Shown piece by piece: positions 49,717 through 58,601 of a stretch of DNA of 64,000 nt. Every line of letters starts with the position of its first letter. The first letter of the stretch is position 1. The position numbers were made by a program, and so were the translations under genes. A model generated the notes under the pieces. It was not told the DNA's origin. It did no database searches and was given only the letters and a program-made list of their open reading frames with translations. The stretch spans positions 3,410,001-3,474,000 of the forward strand of contig NZ_CP036426.1 in NCBI RefSeq assembly GCF_007752535.1, written 5' to 3'. The stretch is from Tautonia plasticadhaerens (lineage in GTDB: Bacteria > Planctomycetota > Planctomycetia > Isosphaerales > Isosphaeraceae).

Positions 49717-50413
49717 GAACGCGCGGATCGACGTTCTCGATCATGGGTTTGTCCGTCTGATTGACGCGATGGGCTCCGATTTGTCGGTAGTGCGTGCCGC
49801 CCGCGTCAGCTATGACGCCGCCTGGCGTGCCGGTGAGGATCAGGGCAGTGATGCCCGGCTTATCCGCTATCTGTGGAAGAACCACCACACCACGCCGTTT
49901 GAAGCCGTCCAGTTCACGTTCGAGATCAAAGCACCGATCTTCGTGTTCCGCCAATGGCACCGGCACCGCACCTGGAGCTACAACGAGCTGTCTGCCCGGT
50001 ACCGGGAGTTGCCGGAAGAGTTCTATCTGCCGAAGCCAGATCTGATCGGCCAGCAATCGACCAGCAGTAAGCAGGCCCGCGACATCGGCGATGCGACCGA
50101 TGATATGCTCGAAGGGCGGCATCACCAGCTGATCCTCGCTCGGGAGGCGATGACGGCTTCCTTTGAAGCCTACCGCCAGTTGCTCGCGGCTGGCTGGCCG
50201 CGCGAGCTTGCCCGCTCCGTGCTGCCAGTGGCGACCTACAGCCACATGTTCGCCAGCGTTGACCTGCTGAACCTGCTCAAGTTCTTGACGCTGCGCTGCC
50301 ACTCGCACGCCCAGTATGAGATCCGGGTCTATGCGGAGGCGATGCGGGAGCTGATCCAGCCGATCGTGCCGGTCTGCGTGGCGGCGTGGGAGGAGGGGCG
50401 TCTTCTCACATGA
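49703..50413 (+). CDS. thyX: Flavin-dependent thymidylate synthase ThyX
   Basis: The 236-residue product contains the ThyX signature RQWHRHRTWSYNELSARYRE (RHRxxSxNExSxR). TTPFEAVQFTFEIKAPIFVF precedes it, and ARSVLPVATYSHMFASVDLL with FLTLRCHSHAQYEIRVYAEA forms the substrate site. ThyX makes dTMP from dUMP with methylene-tetrahydrofolate and FAD, and is common in phages. ATG 49703 is preferred because an upstream extension to 49,676 would run deeper into DUF3310. A dTMP-making enzyme near an operon with uracil-DNA glycosylase is notable: the element may control uracil or modified pyrimidines in DNA. Confidence 0.94.
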   Translation: MQPLENARIDVLDHGFVRLIDAMGSDLSVVRAARVSYDAAWRAGEDQGSDARLIRYLWKNHHTTPFEAVQFTFEIKAPIFVFRQWHRHRTWSYNELSARYRELPEEFYLPKPDLIGQQSTSSKQARDIGDATDDMLEGRHHQLILAREAMTASFEAYRQLLAAGWPRELARSVLPVATYSHMFASVDLLNLLKFLTLRCHSHAQYEIRVYAEAMRELIQPIVPVCVAAWEEGRLLT

Positions 50414-50544
50414 AGGTTGTCAAAGGCTCTGCCTCGACCCCTTGCCGAAGCCTTGTCGATCTGGTATCAGGAGTGTTTGGAAGGATCGAAACGTGACGAT
50501 AGCGTTCGAGCAATTCTGATTGTTTGATCCACCAGGGGGCGATC

Positions 50545-50943
50545 ATGGCGACTGTCGTCTTCGAGTTTTGGACTCCGAACTCCCCGCTTAGCGCGGGAAC
50601 AGCGCACCCTCTCTACTTCTCGGTGATCTTCAACGGAAGCAATCTGGCCCGCTCAGATTTCGGGCAAACAGGTACCGGTCAACGCGCGGTGTTCGAGTAT
50701 ACCGTTCCAGATTCTGCAGGTGCAATCGTCTCGGCTGCAGTGCGTCTCGCGGGGCTCGCTCCCGAGGCCCCCGATAATTGGTTGCCGAATAGAGTTAAAC
50801 TTACCTATGGAGGCGAAGTCTTAGTTGATACGCCATGGAACCTCCCTTTCGACGAACAGCACCGCAGTCATGAAATATATCGACGGGCTTTCGACGCTCT
50901 TCGGGGCGCGGAAGAGTATGAGAAGTCCTCGTCTGAGGATTGA
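50545..50943 (+). CDS. Hypothetical beta-rich protein
   Basis: From ATG 50545 (AGGGGGCGATC upstream) the product is ~132 residues. Alternating hydrophobic strands (TVVFEFWTPNSPLSAGTAHP, LYFSVIFNGSNLARSDFG, RVKLTYGGEVLVDTPWNLPF) suggest a compact beta-sandwich. The acidic C-terminus (RRAFDALRGAEEYEKSSSED) is helical. No family is recognised. Base use is lower in GC than thyX. The gene converges on the giant helicase with an 11-bp gap. Confidence 0.5.
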   Translation: MATVVFEFWTPNSPLSAGTAHPLYFSVIFNGSNLARSDFGQTGTGQRAVFEYTVPDSAGAIVSAAVRLAGLAPEAPDNWLPNRVKLTYGGEVLVDTPWNLPFDEQHRSHEIYRRAFDALRGAEEYEKSSSED

Positions 50944-50954
50944 TCTCTTTCCCC

Positions 50955-53900
50955 TCAAAACAGCCGCAGCTGCTCCCCGCTGCATTGACGGCGCTTTATC
51001 ACGGCATGCGCGTGCCCATTCACCGGCTTCGGTGGTTCCGGCAACCTGATCTCCGCCGCTGCCGGCGGAACAATGGTCGGGGGCGGTTCCACCGTGGGAG
51101 GCTCCTCCTGCCTGAATTCGGCCACCTCCGCCGGTTCCACCTCCTGCCGCTTCGCCCGAATCCTCGCCGTCACCGGCGTTTCCGCGCGTGCCGCCTTCCG
51201 GGTCCCTACCCGCTGCGGTGCCGCCTCGACCGTGTTCCGCTCCCGTAAGACCTTGATCTGCTCCGCCAGACTGGCGACCGAGGATTTTTCCTCATCCCCT
51301 GCCTTCTCCGATAGCCCCGCCTTCAGCCGGTCGCGTAGTTCCGAAAGCTCTTCCTGGTAGGCGGCATGGGCGAATGGCAAGCCCAACCGGGATTCGTAAT
51401 CCCTCAACTGGCCTTGCTTTACCGCAATATCGGCTTTGAGGCGGCGGCAATCGTAGTCGTAGCCATTCGCCAGCCGTTCCAGGGCGTTCAGCACGGCACG
51501 CGGGCCGGGGTTATCGCGCATCAGCGTCTCGCGGCACCGCACTGCGCCGTCCAGGTAGACCTCCGTGCCGCCGAGCGGGTGAAGGATGATTCCGCATTCC
51601 AGGCCGCGATAGGTGCCGAGCTTTGTGCGGTACGTCTCGCTCACCTTCTCCGGCATCTGCCCCATGCGCTTGCCGACCGCTTCCTGCGATGGAACGCCGT
51701 CATTGGCCGCCAGCGTCGCCTGGTCGGCCGTGAGGCCTTCCAGCCGCCTCTCCAGCCGCCTCTCCAGCCGCCGGATGTCGTCCGGCAAATCGCGCAGGTT
51801 CCGCCGGGCAAGGTACTGCTCGTCGCGGTGGTTCTTGTGCAGGATGGCCAGCCGTTGCAGCTCGGCATCGGCTTCGGCCAGCGTCAGCACGGCCGGGTTG
51901 CCGGAGGCGATGGCCTTCACCTCGGCATAGCTCAGCTCCTGCCCGCCGATATCCTCGGCTTTCCGCACGGCTGCCTCGCCGCTCATCACCTGGGCAATGA
52001 ACCGGGCTTTCGTCTCGAGCGCCTGCCACATATATGCATCGAATGAACCCTCGGTGACGTAACGGTAGATCGCCACTTCCGCGTTCTGATTGCCCTGCCG
52101 GAGAATCCGGCCTTCCCGCTGCTCCACCTCGGCCGGCTTCCACGGCGCGTCCAGGTGATGCAGGGCCACCAGCCGCTTCTGCACGTTGGTGCCGGTGCCC
52201 ATCTTGGCCGTCGAGCCGATCAGCACGCGCACCGTGCCCTGGCGCACTTTCTCGAAGAGCACCTGCTTCTTGGCGTCGGTGTCGGCATCGCCGACATTGG
52301 CGATCTGGTGCCGGGGGATGCCGCGCTCCACCAGCTTGGCTATCACTTCTTCGTAGGCGGAGAAGCACCAGGGCGTAGGGTTCACGCCCATGTCGCAAAA
52401 GATCATCTGCGTGCCGCGCGTCGCCTCGGTCTTTGCCCAGATGCGGGCGACGTTGGCGACCAGAGCGTTGATCTTCGAGCCAAGGAAATCCTCGCCCGGC
52501 TGGAGCATCCTGCCGTCCAGCGCCAGCTTGCGGCCGTCGGTGGTGATGGCGAGCGCGTTGTCTTCCCGCGGATCGACCTTCTCGTTGCGGATGCGGTCGT
52601 ACCGCTCCACAAGCTTGGCCTGCAGCTCCTGCTGCTCTTCCGACATCGGGCAGGCTACGGTCTGCGGCTTGCCGCCTTCCAACGCCGGGCGCGGCAGGTC
52701 GAGCATCTCCGCCGTCTGCACGTCGGCGAAGGCGCGGAACATCTGGGTCAGTTCCGGCAGGTTGACGAACTTGGCGAAGCGGCTGCGAGGCCGGAGCGAT
52801 GCGCCGTCGGGCGAAATCTCCATGGAATCCACCACCTCGCCGAAGGTAGCCGCCCAGCCGTCGAAATGATCGATGCCGCGTGAGCGCAGGCCTTCGGGGT
52901 CCAGATAGCGGCACTGGGTGTACATCTCCACCATCGAATTGCTGATCGGCGTACCCGAGGCGAACACCACGCCATGCCCCGGATGCTGCTCGCTCAGGTA
53001 GCGGGCTTTCATGTAGAGGTCGAACGCCCGCTCGCTGCCGCCGGTCTGGATGCCCGCCACCCGATCCATCTTGGTCGGTGTTTCGAGGTTTTTGCCGGCC
53101 TGGCTTTCGTCGTAGAAAATCTGGTCGACGCCCAGCTCGTCGAACACCAGCCCGTCATCCTTCTTATCCTCGGCCAGCAGGTTCTTCAGCTTCTCCTCGC
53201 GGGCGGCTTTCTGCTTCTCCAGGCTCTTGATGATGTTGCGGCCGTGGGATGCCTTATCGACCAGCAGGGATTCGTACTCCGCGATCTGCTCGCGCAGGAA
53301 CCGCTCCTGAAATTCGCGACTCATGCCGATCCGCTCAAACGAGCTGTGCGTGACGATCACCGCGTCCCAATCGCCGGTGGCAATCTTGGCTGTCAGGGCT
53401 TTGCGCCGCTCGCGCGTGAAGTCGTCTTTGCCGGCCACGAGCAGCTTGGCGTTCGGGTAGAGCTGCATGAACTCGCGGGAGAATTGCTCGAGCATGTGGT
53501 TGGGCAGACAGTAAAGCGGCTTTTTGATAATTCCTGCCTGCTTCATTTTCATGCCAGCCGCACACATTTCGTATGTGTTATGCGTTACGATAAAATCGTC
53601 GGTCACGTAGAGCCTTGAGGGGTGGGCTACCGAGATACACTGGCATGGTTCGATTCCGTCCGGTTCGATGGAAACAATACATTTTTTCAAAGAACGGCGT
53701 TTGCCTACCGATTCATTCCACGCTTTAACCTTCCTTGGGAGCTTGAAGGGCGGCGCTTTCCCGGGAATCTTTATGTCCACCCTAAATTTTACGCTTCCCG
53801 GGGTCGCGCCTTCGCCAACATGCTTGTGTGCCACCCCGCCCAAGCTGCGGACAAGGGTTACCATGTCGGTCGCCAGTTGAGCAGAATAGCTGGTGAACCT

Positions 53901-56900
53901 GGCTGTTCTCCCGCACATCCCTCCATCGGCGTCCATCAAGCCTTGCACCAATGCGAAGCGGGAATCGGCATCGGCCCATAAGTATGGATCTGGGATGAAT
54001 TTCTCGGGGCTTTTATGCCCCCATAGCCCGAGGTCGCGCAGGATTTGATTCAGAGGATTGGGGCGGACACCTCCACCCACTAACCAGGCCACTGGACACT
54101 TCGGCGGCTTCGACCATGTCTTCGCAGTGATGCCGACCGGCAGTCGAAGGAATTCCAGCTGCACCGCCTCTGGAAGGGCAAGCTGAACCGAGAATTGACG
54201 GAACGATGCGTTCCCAATGAGAACCCCAAGCGTATAGGGATCGAGCGGCAGCTTTGGACTTTGAAACTCAATCTGGCCGACAATTGGGACGTAGTGCCGT
54301 TGGCCGATCGTTCGCGCAATTTCATCGGTTGTGCGAACCTTCGGCTGGCCCTTGACGGTCACATGCCCGTTGGCTTGTGCCTCTCGCCATGTCTGCCGCT
54401 CCTTGCTGGTCTGGGTCAGCCAAAGGTGTTCCCCGCAAGCTCTGGTCGATGCTCCATCAGAGAAAGCGACTCGAAAGACGGACTTTTCACCCTGCGGATA
54501 AACGCCCGTTACTTGCGTGACCGTACCGTCGCCAGCGATCACATCATCTCCCACTCGCAAATTCCCCATGCGCGCCCAGCCTGTAGGCGTCAGCACTTTG
54601 GCATCCAGAGGCTGAGCTTTCCCCGCCCCGACGCAATGCGCCAGCAGCGTATTCCCGGCGGTCATGCACCGCCACACCGCGTCGACCTGGTGCGGCTTCA
54701 GCGTGATCGCCTGGCTCATCCCCGGAAAATCCAGGTGCGAGCCGTCGAACAGGCGGGGCCGCAGGTTGTTGTAGGTGTCGTTGTAATCGCGCACCAGCCT
54801 CTCGGTGCGATCGGGGTCGGCGAAGACCCAGCTTTTGAATTTCTCCTTGATCAGCTTCTGCTTCTCGCGTGCGGCCTGCGTCTCTTCCGGGTTCAGCACC
54901 CGCTCATCGCCATTCACGCCGCGCACCGTGTCGAAGATGACCGGCGTCTTCAGGTTCAGCGCCAGCCCGAGCAGCTCGGTGCCGTTGATGCGGCCGGTGC
55001 CGTAGTCGGCGGTGGCGGCGACCGAGCTGATAGCACGGTAATCCGGCTCCACGCTCCACACGGCATCCTTCTTCAGGTGGCCGATCGTAAAGGCTTCCGG
55101 CGGCACGTTGAATAGCTCGGCGGCAAACGCCCGGATGTCCGTGGCCGGTATCCACGGCGCGCCGAGATTGGCGTCGATATCGCCCGGTAGCACGTCTTCC
55201 GGCTGCACCTGGCGGAGTGCCTTGGCGTTGTTCGCATAAGCGGGTCCTGCGGCTTCCGCGATCTTCAGCTTCTCGCGGACGTTGCCTGATAAATACTGGT
55301 CGGCGGTCTGCAATTCCTTGGTCGCTGGGTCGTGATAGATCAGGTCGCCCAGCTCGCTGATGATGATCGCACCCGGCTTCCCGTAGAGCTGATTGATGTA
55401 GCCGATGTCAACGCAGCCTTTCTCATTGAGCGACACCAGCAACCCCTCTTCGGCGCTGGTGACGTGCGTGACCGGCGGCTTTGGGCCGACCACATCCCGC
55501 TTCAGGATGGCCGCTTTCACCGCCTTGCCGGTCGCTTCGTCGTATTCCTCCAGGCTCATCACCAGCATGGCGTCCGGGTCTTCGCGGTATTTGACCAGGT
55601 TCGGCATGCGGCGGATCTGCGTGCCGTCCTTGGTTTCGCTGAGCGTAGTCTTGTTGATCGGGCCGTAGGCGGCCACGAAGCGGTCATAGGCGCGGTTGAG
55701 CTGGTGGCGTTCGGTTTCGCGGGCGGCTTCCGGCCAGCCTTCGTTCTGGCTCTGGAGTACGCGGCGGGCGGCATCGCGCAAGCCGATCAGCCCGGCGATG
55801 CGCTTACCGGTCATGGTGCCGTCGGCTTTGAGCAGCGTGCCGCCGTAGGTAACCGGCTCGGCCTGGCTGTTGACGACCTGGTGGATCACCTTATCATCGC
55901 CGACGAACAGGCTGCTCTCGCCGATGTGCCGGAGCGGCGGCGGCGGTGTGAAGGAGGGTCTGGCAGATTCTAAAGGGGTCGAATTCGACCGGTTTGGAAT
56001 TGGCGGCGGATTCGGTCTCTCCGCTTCCGACTGCATCACGCCGGGCAATCGGCCTATCGCCTCCCGCAACTGCTCGCGCAGATCTCCATTGGCAATGACC
56101 GAAAACCCGGAGCCGTAGAGCGTGTCCTTGCGGCTCCAGTCGCCCAGCACCATCTCGTGGTGGTTGCAGAAGTAGCGGTTGACCGGCAAATCCGCCCCGT
56201 CGATGCCGAGGACGGAGGTTTCCAGCCATTCGGGATCGGCGTGGTTCGGCTCCTGCCCCGGTACCCGCTTGCGGAGGAACAGGATATCGGTGGTAACCGC
56301 CGTACCTTCGGCCTTGAACGCCGTGGACGGCAAGCGGATGGCGCCAAGTAAGTCGGCCTGCTCCGCGATCAGCTCCCGGGCCGCCGCATTCTGCTTGTCG
56401 AGCGTGTAGTGGCTAGTGACCACCGCCAGCACGCCGCCGGGCTTGAGGGCTTCGACCGATCTGGCGATGAAATAGTCGTGCAGGGAGAGCTTCTGCCCGT
56501 GGAAATCGAGGTGGATGTCGGCGAAGGGCACGTTGCCGATTACCGCGTCCAGCGGCGGCAGCTTCGTGTCGCGGAAATTCTCGATGCGAATATCGGCCTG
56601 CGGGTGGAGCGCGCGGGCGATGCGGCCGGAGAGGGAATCCAGCTCCACGCCGATGAACCGCTGGCCGGGCTTGGCCTGCGCCATGAAATTGCCGACCCCG
56701 CACCCCGGCTCCAGCACAACGCCATTATCGGGCACGCCCAGCTGCTCCAGCGCTTCGTGCATCGCCGACATGACGACCGGCGCGGTGAAGAACTGGCTGA
56801 ACGTCGTGCGCCTGGCTGAGTCGTATTCCTCCGGCGTGAGCAGCGATTGCAGCTCCTGGCCGATTGCCTCCCAGCCTTCCTTGAACTGTTTGGTGACCGG

Positions 56901-57242
56901 GTTCGGGAAGATCGAGAGCGCCACCGGGCCGAAACCGCCGAAGCGGGCAAGTATGTCTAGTTCATCGGTAGTGGCTAGCCGGTGCTCCCGCTCGATGGTT
57001 TTCAGCGTGCGGATGGCGGCCAGGATGTCGCGGGCCTTGCCCTTCTCGCCGCTGGCCGGTGCCGGCGTGGAGACGGGCGTGGGCTCTAGCTGTTTTGGTG
57101 GCTCAGCTGGCGTGCCGAACATCGGCAGCAGCGTCTGGCCGCGCGAGGCGGTGACGCGGGAGGCGTGCGACTGATGGCCGTTGCTGCGGGGAGGGAAGCG
57201 GTCGGCGAAAAGGTCGGGGCGGCGGGAAGAATCCAGGGGCAT
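50955..57242 (-). CDS. Giant DNA methyltransferase-SF2 helicase fusion (DarB-like), intein-containing
   Basis: The 2,095-residue precursor has an N6-adenine methyltransferase region (motif I VVLEPGCGVGNF at ~175-186; DAVIGNVPF, an NPPY variant, at ~237-240). A long middle region leads to an SF2 helicase. Walker A HCVGAGK ends at K875 and is interrupted by an intein (876-1222), resuming with Thr1223. Motif II is IFYDES (~1375-1380), motif III VVFASGTPISN (~1426-1435), motif V VLIGSTAKMGTGTNVQKR and motif VI VEQREGRILRQGNQN (~1706-1720). Similar phage and plasmid proteins (e.g. P1 DarB) protect incoming DNA from restriction or modify it. The P-loop needs intein splicing to work. The C-terminal ~370 residues are coiled and basic. 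ATG 57242 is followed directly by the coding sequence. Confidence 0.9.
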   Translation of the reverse strand: MPLDSSRRPDLFADRFPPRSNGHQSHASRVTASRGQTLLPMFGTPAEPPKQLEPTPVSTPAPASGEKGKARDILAAIRTLKTIEREHRLATTDELDILARFGGFGPVALSIFPNPVTKQFKEGWEAIGQELQSLLTPEEYDSARRTTFSQFFTAPVVMSAMHEALEQLGVPDNGVVLEPGCGVGNFMAQAKPGQRFIGVELDSLSGRIARALHPQADIRIENFRDTKLPPLDAVIGNVPFADIHLDFHGQKLSLHDYFIARSVEALKPGGVLAVVTSHYTLDKQNAAARELIAEQADLLGAIRLPSTAFKAEGTAVTTDILFLRKRVPGQEPNHADPEWLETSVLGIDGADLPVNRYFCNHHEMVLGDWSRKDTLYGSGFSVIANGDLREQLREAIGRLPGVMQSEAERPNPPPIPNRSNSTPLESARPSFTPPPPLRHIGESSLFVGDDKVIHQVVNSQAEPVTYGGTLLKADGTMTGKRIAGLIGLRDAARRVLQSQNEGWPEAARETERHQLNRAYDRFVAAYGPINKTTLSETKDGTQIRRMPNLVKYREDPDAMLVMSLEEYDEATGKAVKAAILKRDVVGPKPPVTHVTSAEEGLLVSLNEKGCVDIGYINQLYGKPGAIIISELGDLIYHDPATKELQTADQYLSGNVREKLKIAEAAGPAYANNAKALRQVQPEDVLPGDIDANLGAPWIPATDIRAFAAELFNVPPEAFTIGHLKKDAVWSVEPDYRAISSVAATADYGTGRINGTELLGLALNLKTPVIFDTVRGVNGDERVLNPEETQAAREKQKLIKEKFKSWVFADPDRTERLVRDYNDTYNNLRPRLFDGSHLDFPGMSQAITLKPHQVDAVWRCMTAGNTLLAHCVGAGKAQPLDAKVLTPTGWARMGNLRVGDDVIAGDGTVTQVTGVYPQGEKSVFRVAFSDGASTRACGEHLWLTQTSKERQTWREAQANGHVTVKGQPKVRTTDEIARTIGQRHYVPIVGQIEFQSPKLPLDPYTLGVLIGNASFRQFSVQLALPEAVQLEFLRLPVGITAKTWSKPPKCPVAWLVGGGVRPNPLNQILRDLGLWGHKSPEKFIPDPYLWADADSRFALVQGLMDADGGMCGRTARFTSYSAQLATDMVTLVRSLGGVAHKHVGEGATPGSVKFRVDIKIPGKAPPFKLPRKVKAWNESVGKRRSLKKCIVSIEPDGIEPCQCISVAHPSRLYVTDDFIVTHNTYEMCAAGMKMKQAGIIKKPLYCLPNHMLEQFSREFMQLYPNAKLLVAGKDDFTRERRKALTAKIATGDWDAVIVTHSSFERIGMSREFQERFLREQIAEYESLLVDKASHGRNIIKSLEKQKAAREEKLKNLLAEDKKDDGLVFDELGVDQIFYDESQAGKNLETPTKMDRVAGIQTGGSERAFDLYMKARYLSEQHPGHGVVFASGTPISNSMVEMYTQCRYLDPEGLRSRGIDHFDGWAATFGEVVDSMEISPDGASLRPRSRFAKFVNLPELTQMFRAFADVQTAEMLDLPRPALEGGKPQTVACPMSEEQQELQAKLVERYDRIRNEKVDPREDNALAITTDGRKLALDGRMLQPGEDFLGSKINALVANVARIWAKTEATRGTQMIFCDMGVNPTPWCFSAYEEVIAKLVERGIPRHQIANVGDADTDAKKQVLFEKVRQGTVRVLIGSTAKMGTGTNVQKRLVALHHLDAPWKPAEVEQREGRILRQGNQNAEVAIYRYVTEGSFDAYMWQALETKARFIAQVMSGEAAVRKAEDIGGQELSYAEVKAIASGNPAVLTLAEADAELQRLAILHKNHRDEQYLARRNLRDLPDDIRRLERRLERRLEGLTADQATLAANDGVPSQEAVGKRMGQMPEKVSETYRTKLGTYRGLECGIILHPLGGTEVYLDGAVRCRETLMRDNPGPRAVLNALERLANGYDYDCRRLKADIAVKQGQLRDYESRLGLPFAHAAYQEELSELRDRLKAGLSEKAGDEEKSSVASLAEQIKVLRERNTVEAAPQRVGTRKAARAETPVTARIRAKRQEVEPAEVAEFRQEEPPTVEPPPTIVPPAAAEIRLPEPPKPVNGHAHAVIKRRQCSGEQLRLF
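53577..54617 (-). other. Class 3 intein in the helicase P-loop (347 residues, Ala1, LAGLIDADG relic)
   Basis: Residues 876-1222 interrupt GAGK|T of the Walker A motif. The intein starts AQPLDAKVLTPTGW with Ala1, so class 1 splicing at position 1 cannot occur. It ends LYVTDDFIVTHN before extein Thr1223. The class 3 triplet is present: Trp941 two residues after the block B His (GEHLWLT), Cys1202 at block F position 4 (CISV), and Thr1220 at block G position 5 (VTHN). A LAGLIDADG-type endonuclease sits inside. Its second motif LVQGLMDADG is intact, but the first is LGVLIGNAS, where the catalytic Asp is Asn. Homing activity is therefore probably lost or reduced while splicing should be active. Confidence 0.85.
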
Positions 57243-57351
57243 GCGGGGCGTTGACGCTTAATCGTTAATGTTCAACGCAGTATCCCGAAAAATGCAGGAA
57301 TATCAATCAATAAGTTGACGAGTTGACCATAATTCTTGAAGGGCTCACTCT

Positions 57352-57411
57352 GGGTGGGATGGCCGCCGAGTGGAGCGCAGCGAACGCTCAAGCGAGGCGA
57401 CTAGCCCACCC
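57352..57411. repeat. Imperfect palindrome with GGGTGGG ends
   Basis: GGGTGGG (57,352-57,358) pairs with CCCACCC (57,405-57,411). Inside is a GAGCG/CGCTC hairpin around CAGCGAA. The GAGCGCAGCGA core is the same as in the chromosomal palindrome at 4,201-4,284. It lies between the helicase start and the divergent small gene at 57,455. Confidence 0.6.
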
Positions 57412-57454
57412 ACCGCTTTCCGGGTAAAATCGCCCTCCACACGGAGGGTTTGCC

Positions 57455-57661
57455 ATGCAAGCGACCACGCTATCCGAAGCCGCCGCTGATCTGCTCAAGC
57501 GCCGCCTGGCGGGGGAGCGGGTCGAAGTGACCGAGGAAAACCGCTCGCTCTACCGGGAGCTGGTGACCGCCGGGCTGGCGATTCCGCTTCATAGTTTTGC
57601 TCGCGGAAACGAGGGGCATTTCCGGCTCACAGAAGCCGCTTGCGCTTTGAGAGAAGCCTGA
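57455..57661 (+). CDS. Small planctomycete-type hypothetical protein
   Basis: The 68-residue product (ATG after GGAGGG) reads TLSEAAADLLKRRLAGERVE, then ENRSLYRELVTAGLAIPLHS and GHFRLTEAACALREA. The layout (short helix, 'ENR-x-x-Y-REL-x-x-AGL', ending with a 'RLTEAAC' helix) looks like a winged-helix-type small domain seen in planctomycete genomes, but I cannot name the family. It is divergent from the giant helicase gene. The ribosome site and residue pattern make it a likely real gene. Confidence 0.6.
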   Translation: MQATTLSEAAADLLKRRLAGERVEVTEENRSLYRELVTAGLAIPLHSFARGNEGHFRLTEAACALREA

Positions 57662-57730
57662 TAAGTTGGAAAAGCTGCGGCGGCGTGGGAAGCAGACACG
57701 CAAGCTGACGGGCTGGGGCGCATGAGTCCG

Positions 57731-57821
57731 GGGTATGGACGCGCCTGCCGATAGGTCTGGGCGGGCAATGCCGACGCAGGGCTGGCACATGAAACTGGGG
57801 GTTCGAATCCCTCCATGCCTT
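57731..57821 (+). other. tRNA-like 3' half (T-arm and acceptor), cloverleaf not complete
   Basis: GGGGG-TTCGAAT-CCCTC at 57,797-57,813 is a textbook T-arm. The following CATGCCT can pair over seven positions with GGGTATG at 57,731-57,737 (two G-T pairs). The total of about 91 nt fits a class II tRNA length. However, U8 is missing and I cannot form a D-arm or a 5-bp/7-nt anticodon arm, and no CCA is encoded. It may be a decayed tRNA gene, a tRNA-like attachment site or part of a tmRNA-like RNA. The gap 57,662-57,845 holds nothing else. Confidence 0.3.
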
Positions 57822-57845
57822 GCCGGAGTAGCGACCGGCCCGCAG

Positions 57846-58307
57846 CTAACGGCCACGCCATCCGGCTTCCATCCTTCTCAGCAGCTCCCTCGCCGCGTAG
57901 CTGATCGGCAGGTTCGTCTCCGGTGCGGCGATGAGCGCCAGCTCGTGATCCCCGTATTCGTGTTCGGCCAGTTCGTGGGCGATGATGGCCTGCGCCCGGT
58001 CTTGCAGCTGGGTCTTCTGCCAGATCCGTTGCGTGGCTTCGTCGTAGTTCGCGGTCAGCAGCTCCGGGTTCATCAAACCGGAATCCAGCGTCACCTGCCC
58101 GGCGGGTGAGATCGTTCCGCCTTCCCGGTCGCCTGGGAAGAAGGTGTGGTGCTCGCTCCGCCTGTCCGGGTCGCGGGCACCCATCTGATGGTTGGACAAG
58201 CCCAGATCGAGCATCGCCTGCCCGGCGACGATATCCAGGTCCTCCGCATAGCGTTGGCTGAAATCCTCGGCGTGGTCTGCGGGATCGGTGGGCGGCTTTT
58301 CGGTCAT
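57846..58307 (-). CDS. Hypothetical phage protein
   Basis: The 153-residue product is acidic at the N-terminus (DPADHAEDFSQRYAEDLDIV). It contains TLDSGLMNPELLTANYDEAT and the His/Glu-rich IIAHELAEHEYGDHELALIA, which could bind a metal but is HExxxH rather than the zincin HExxH. A C-terminal helix (SYAARELLRRMEAGWRGR) closes it. No family is recognised. It is nine bases downstream of the 94-residue gene and co-directional, so both are probably one transcript. Confidence 0.6.
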   Translation of the reverse strand: MTEKPPTDPADHAEDFSQRYAEDLDIVAGQAMLDLGLSNHQMGARDPDRRSEHHTFFPGDREGGTISPAGQVTLDSGLMNPELLTANYDEATQRIWQKTQLQDRAQAIIAHELAEHEYGDHELALIAAPETNLPISYAARELLRRMEAGWRGR

Positions 58308-58316
58308 CGGGTGAGA

Positions 58317-58601
58317 TTAGCTCACCGGCTGCTCCTGCGCAACCACGGGCTTGGGCTTTACCGGGTTCTTCCGCAGGCTGACCAGCCCTTTCAGGATGGC
58401 CACGCGGCTGAGCTTGGGGGCGGAGAGCCGCTTCCTGACTTCCGAGCAGTAATCGTCGGCCTGGTGCCGGGTGAAAGCCAGGTTTTCGTCAGTCCAGTCG
58501 GCGTACTTTTCGCGCTTTACCTCCGCAAGCACGCGGCGGAATTCTTCGACCGTGCCCGTGTAGCCCATCTCCGCAAGCTGCTCGGCGACTCGCTTCTTCA
58601 C
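58317..58601 (-). CDS. Hypothetical helical phage protein
   Basis: The 94-residue product is mostly helical (KKRVAEQLAEMGYTGTVEEF, DENLAFTRHQADDYCSEVRK) with a basic, Pro/Lys/Val-rich tail (KNPVKPKPVVAQEQ). No domain is recognised. It begins with ATG 58601 after GGAGGC and leads the two-gene unit that ends at 57,846. It is intact, so the nearby homing endonuclease gene does not interrupt it. Confidence 0.6.
   Translation of the reverse strand: MKKRVAEQLAEMGYTGTVEEFRRVLAEVKREKYADWTDENLAFTRHQADDYCSEVRKRLSAPKLSRVAILKGLVSLRKNPVKPKPVVAQEQPVS

Noticed and set aside
57589..57861. Small minus-strand frame with GMEGFEPP
   Set aside because: This peptide is the usual false translation of a tRNA T-arm read on the opposite strand.
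57846..58307. Zincin active site (HExxH) in the 153-residue protein
   Set aside because: The sequence is HELAEH, i.e. HExxxH, which does not fit the zincin spacing, and no Met-turn or third ligand is evident.
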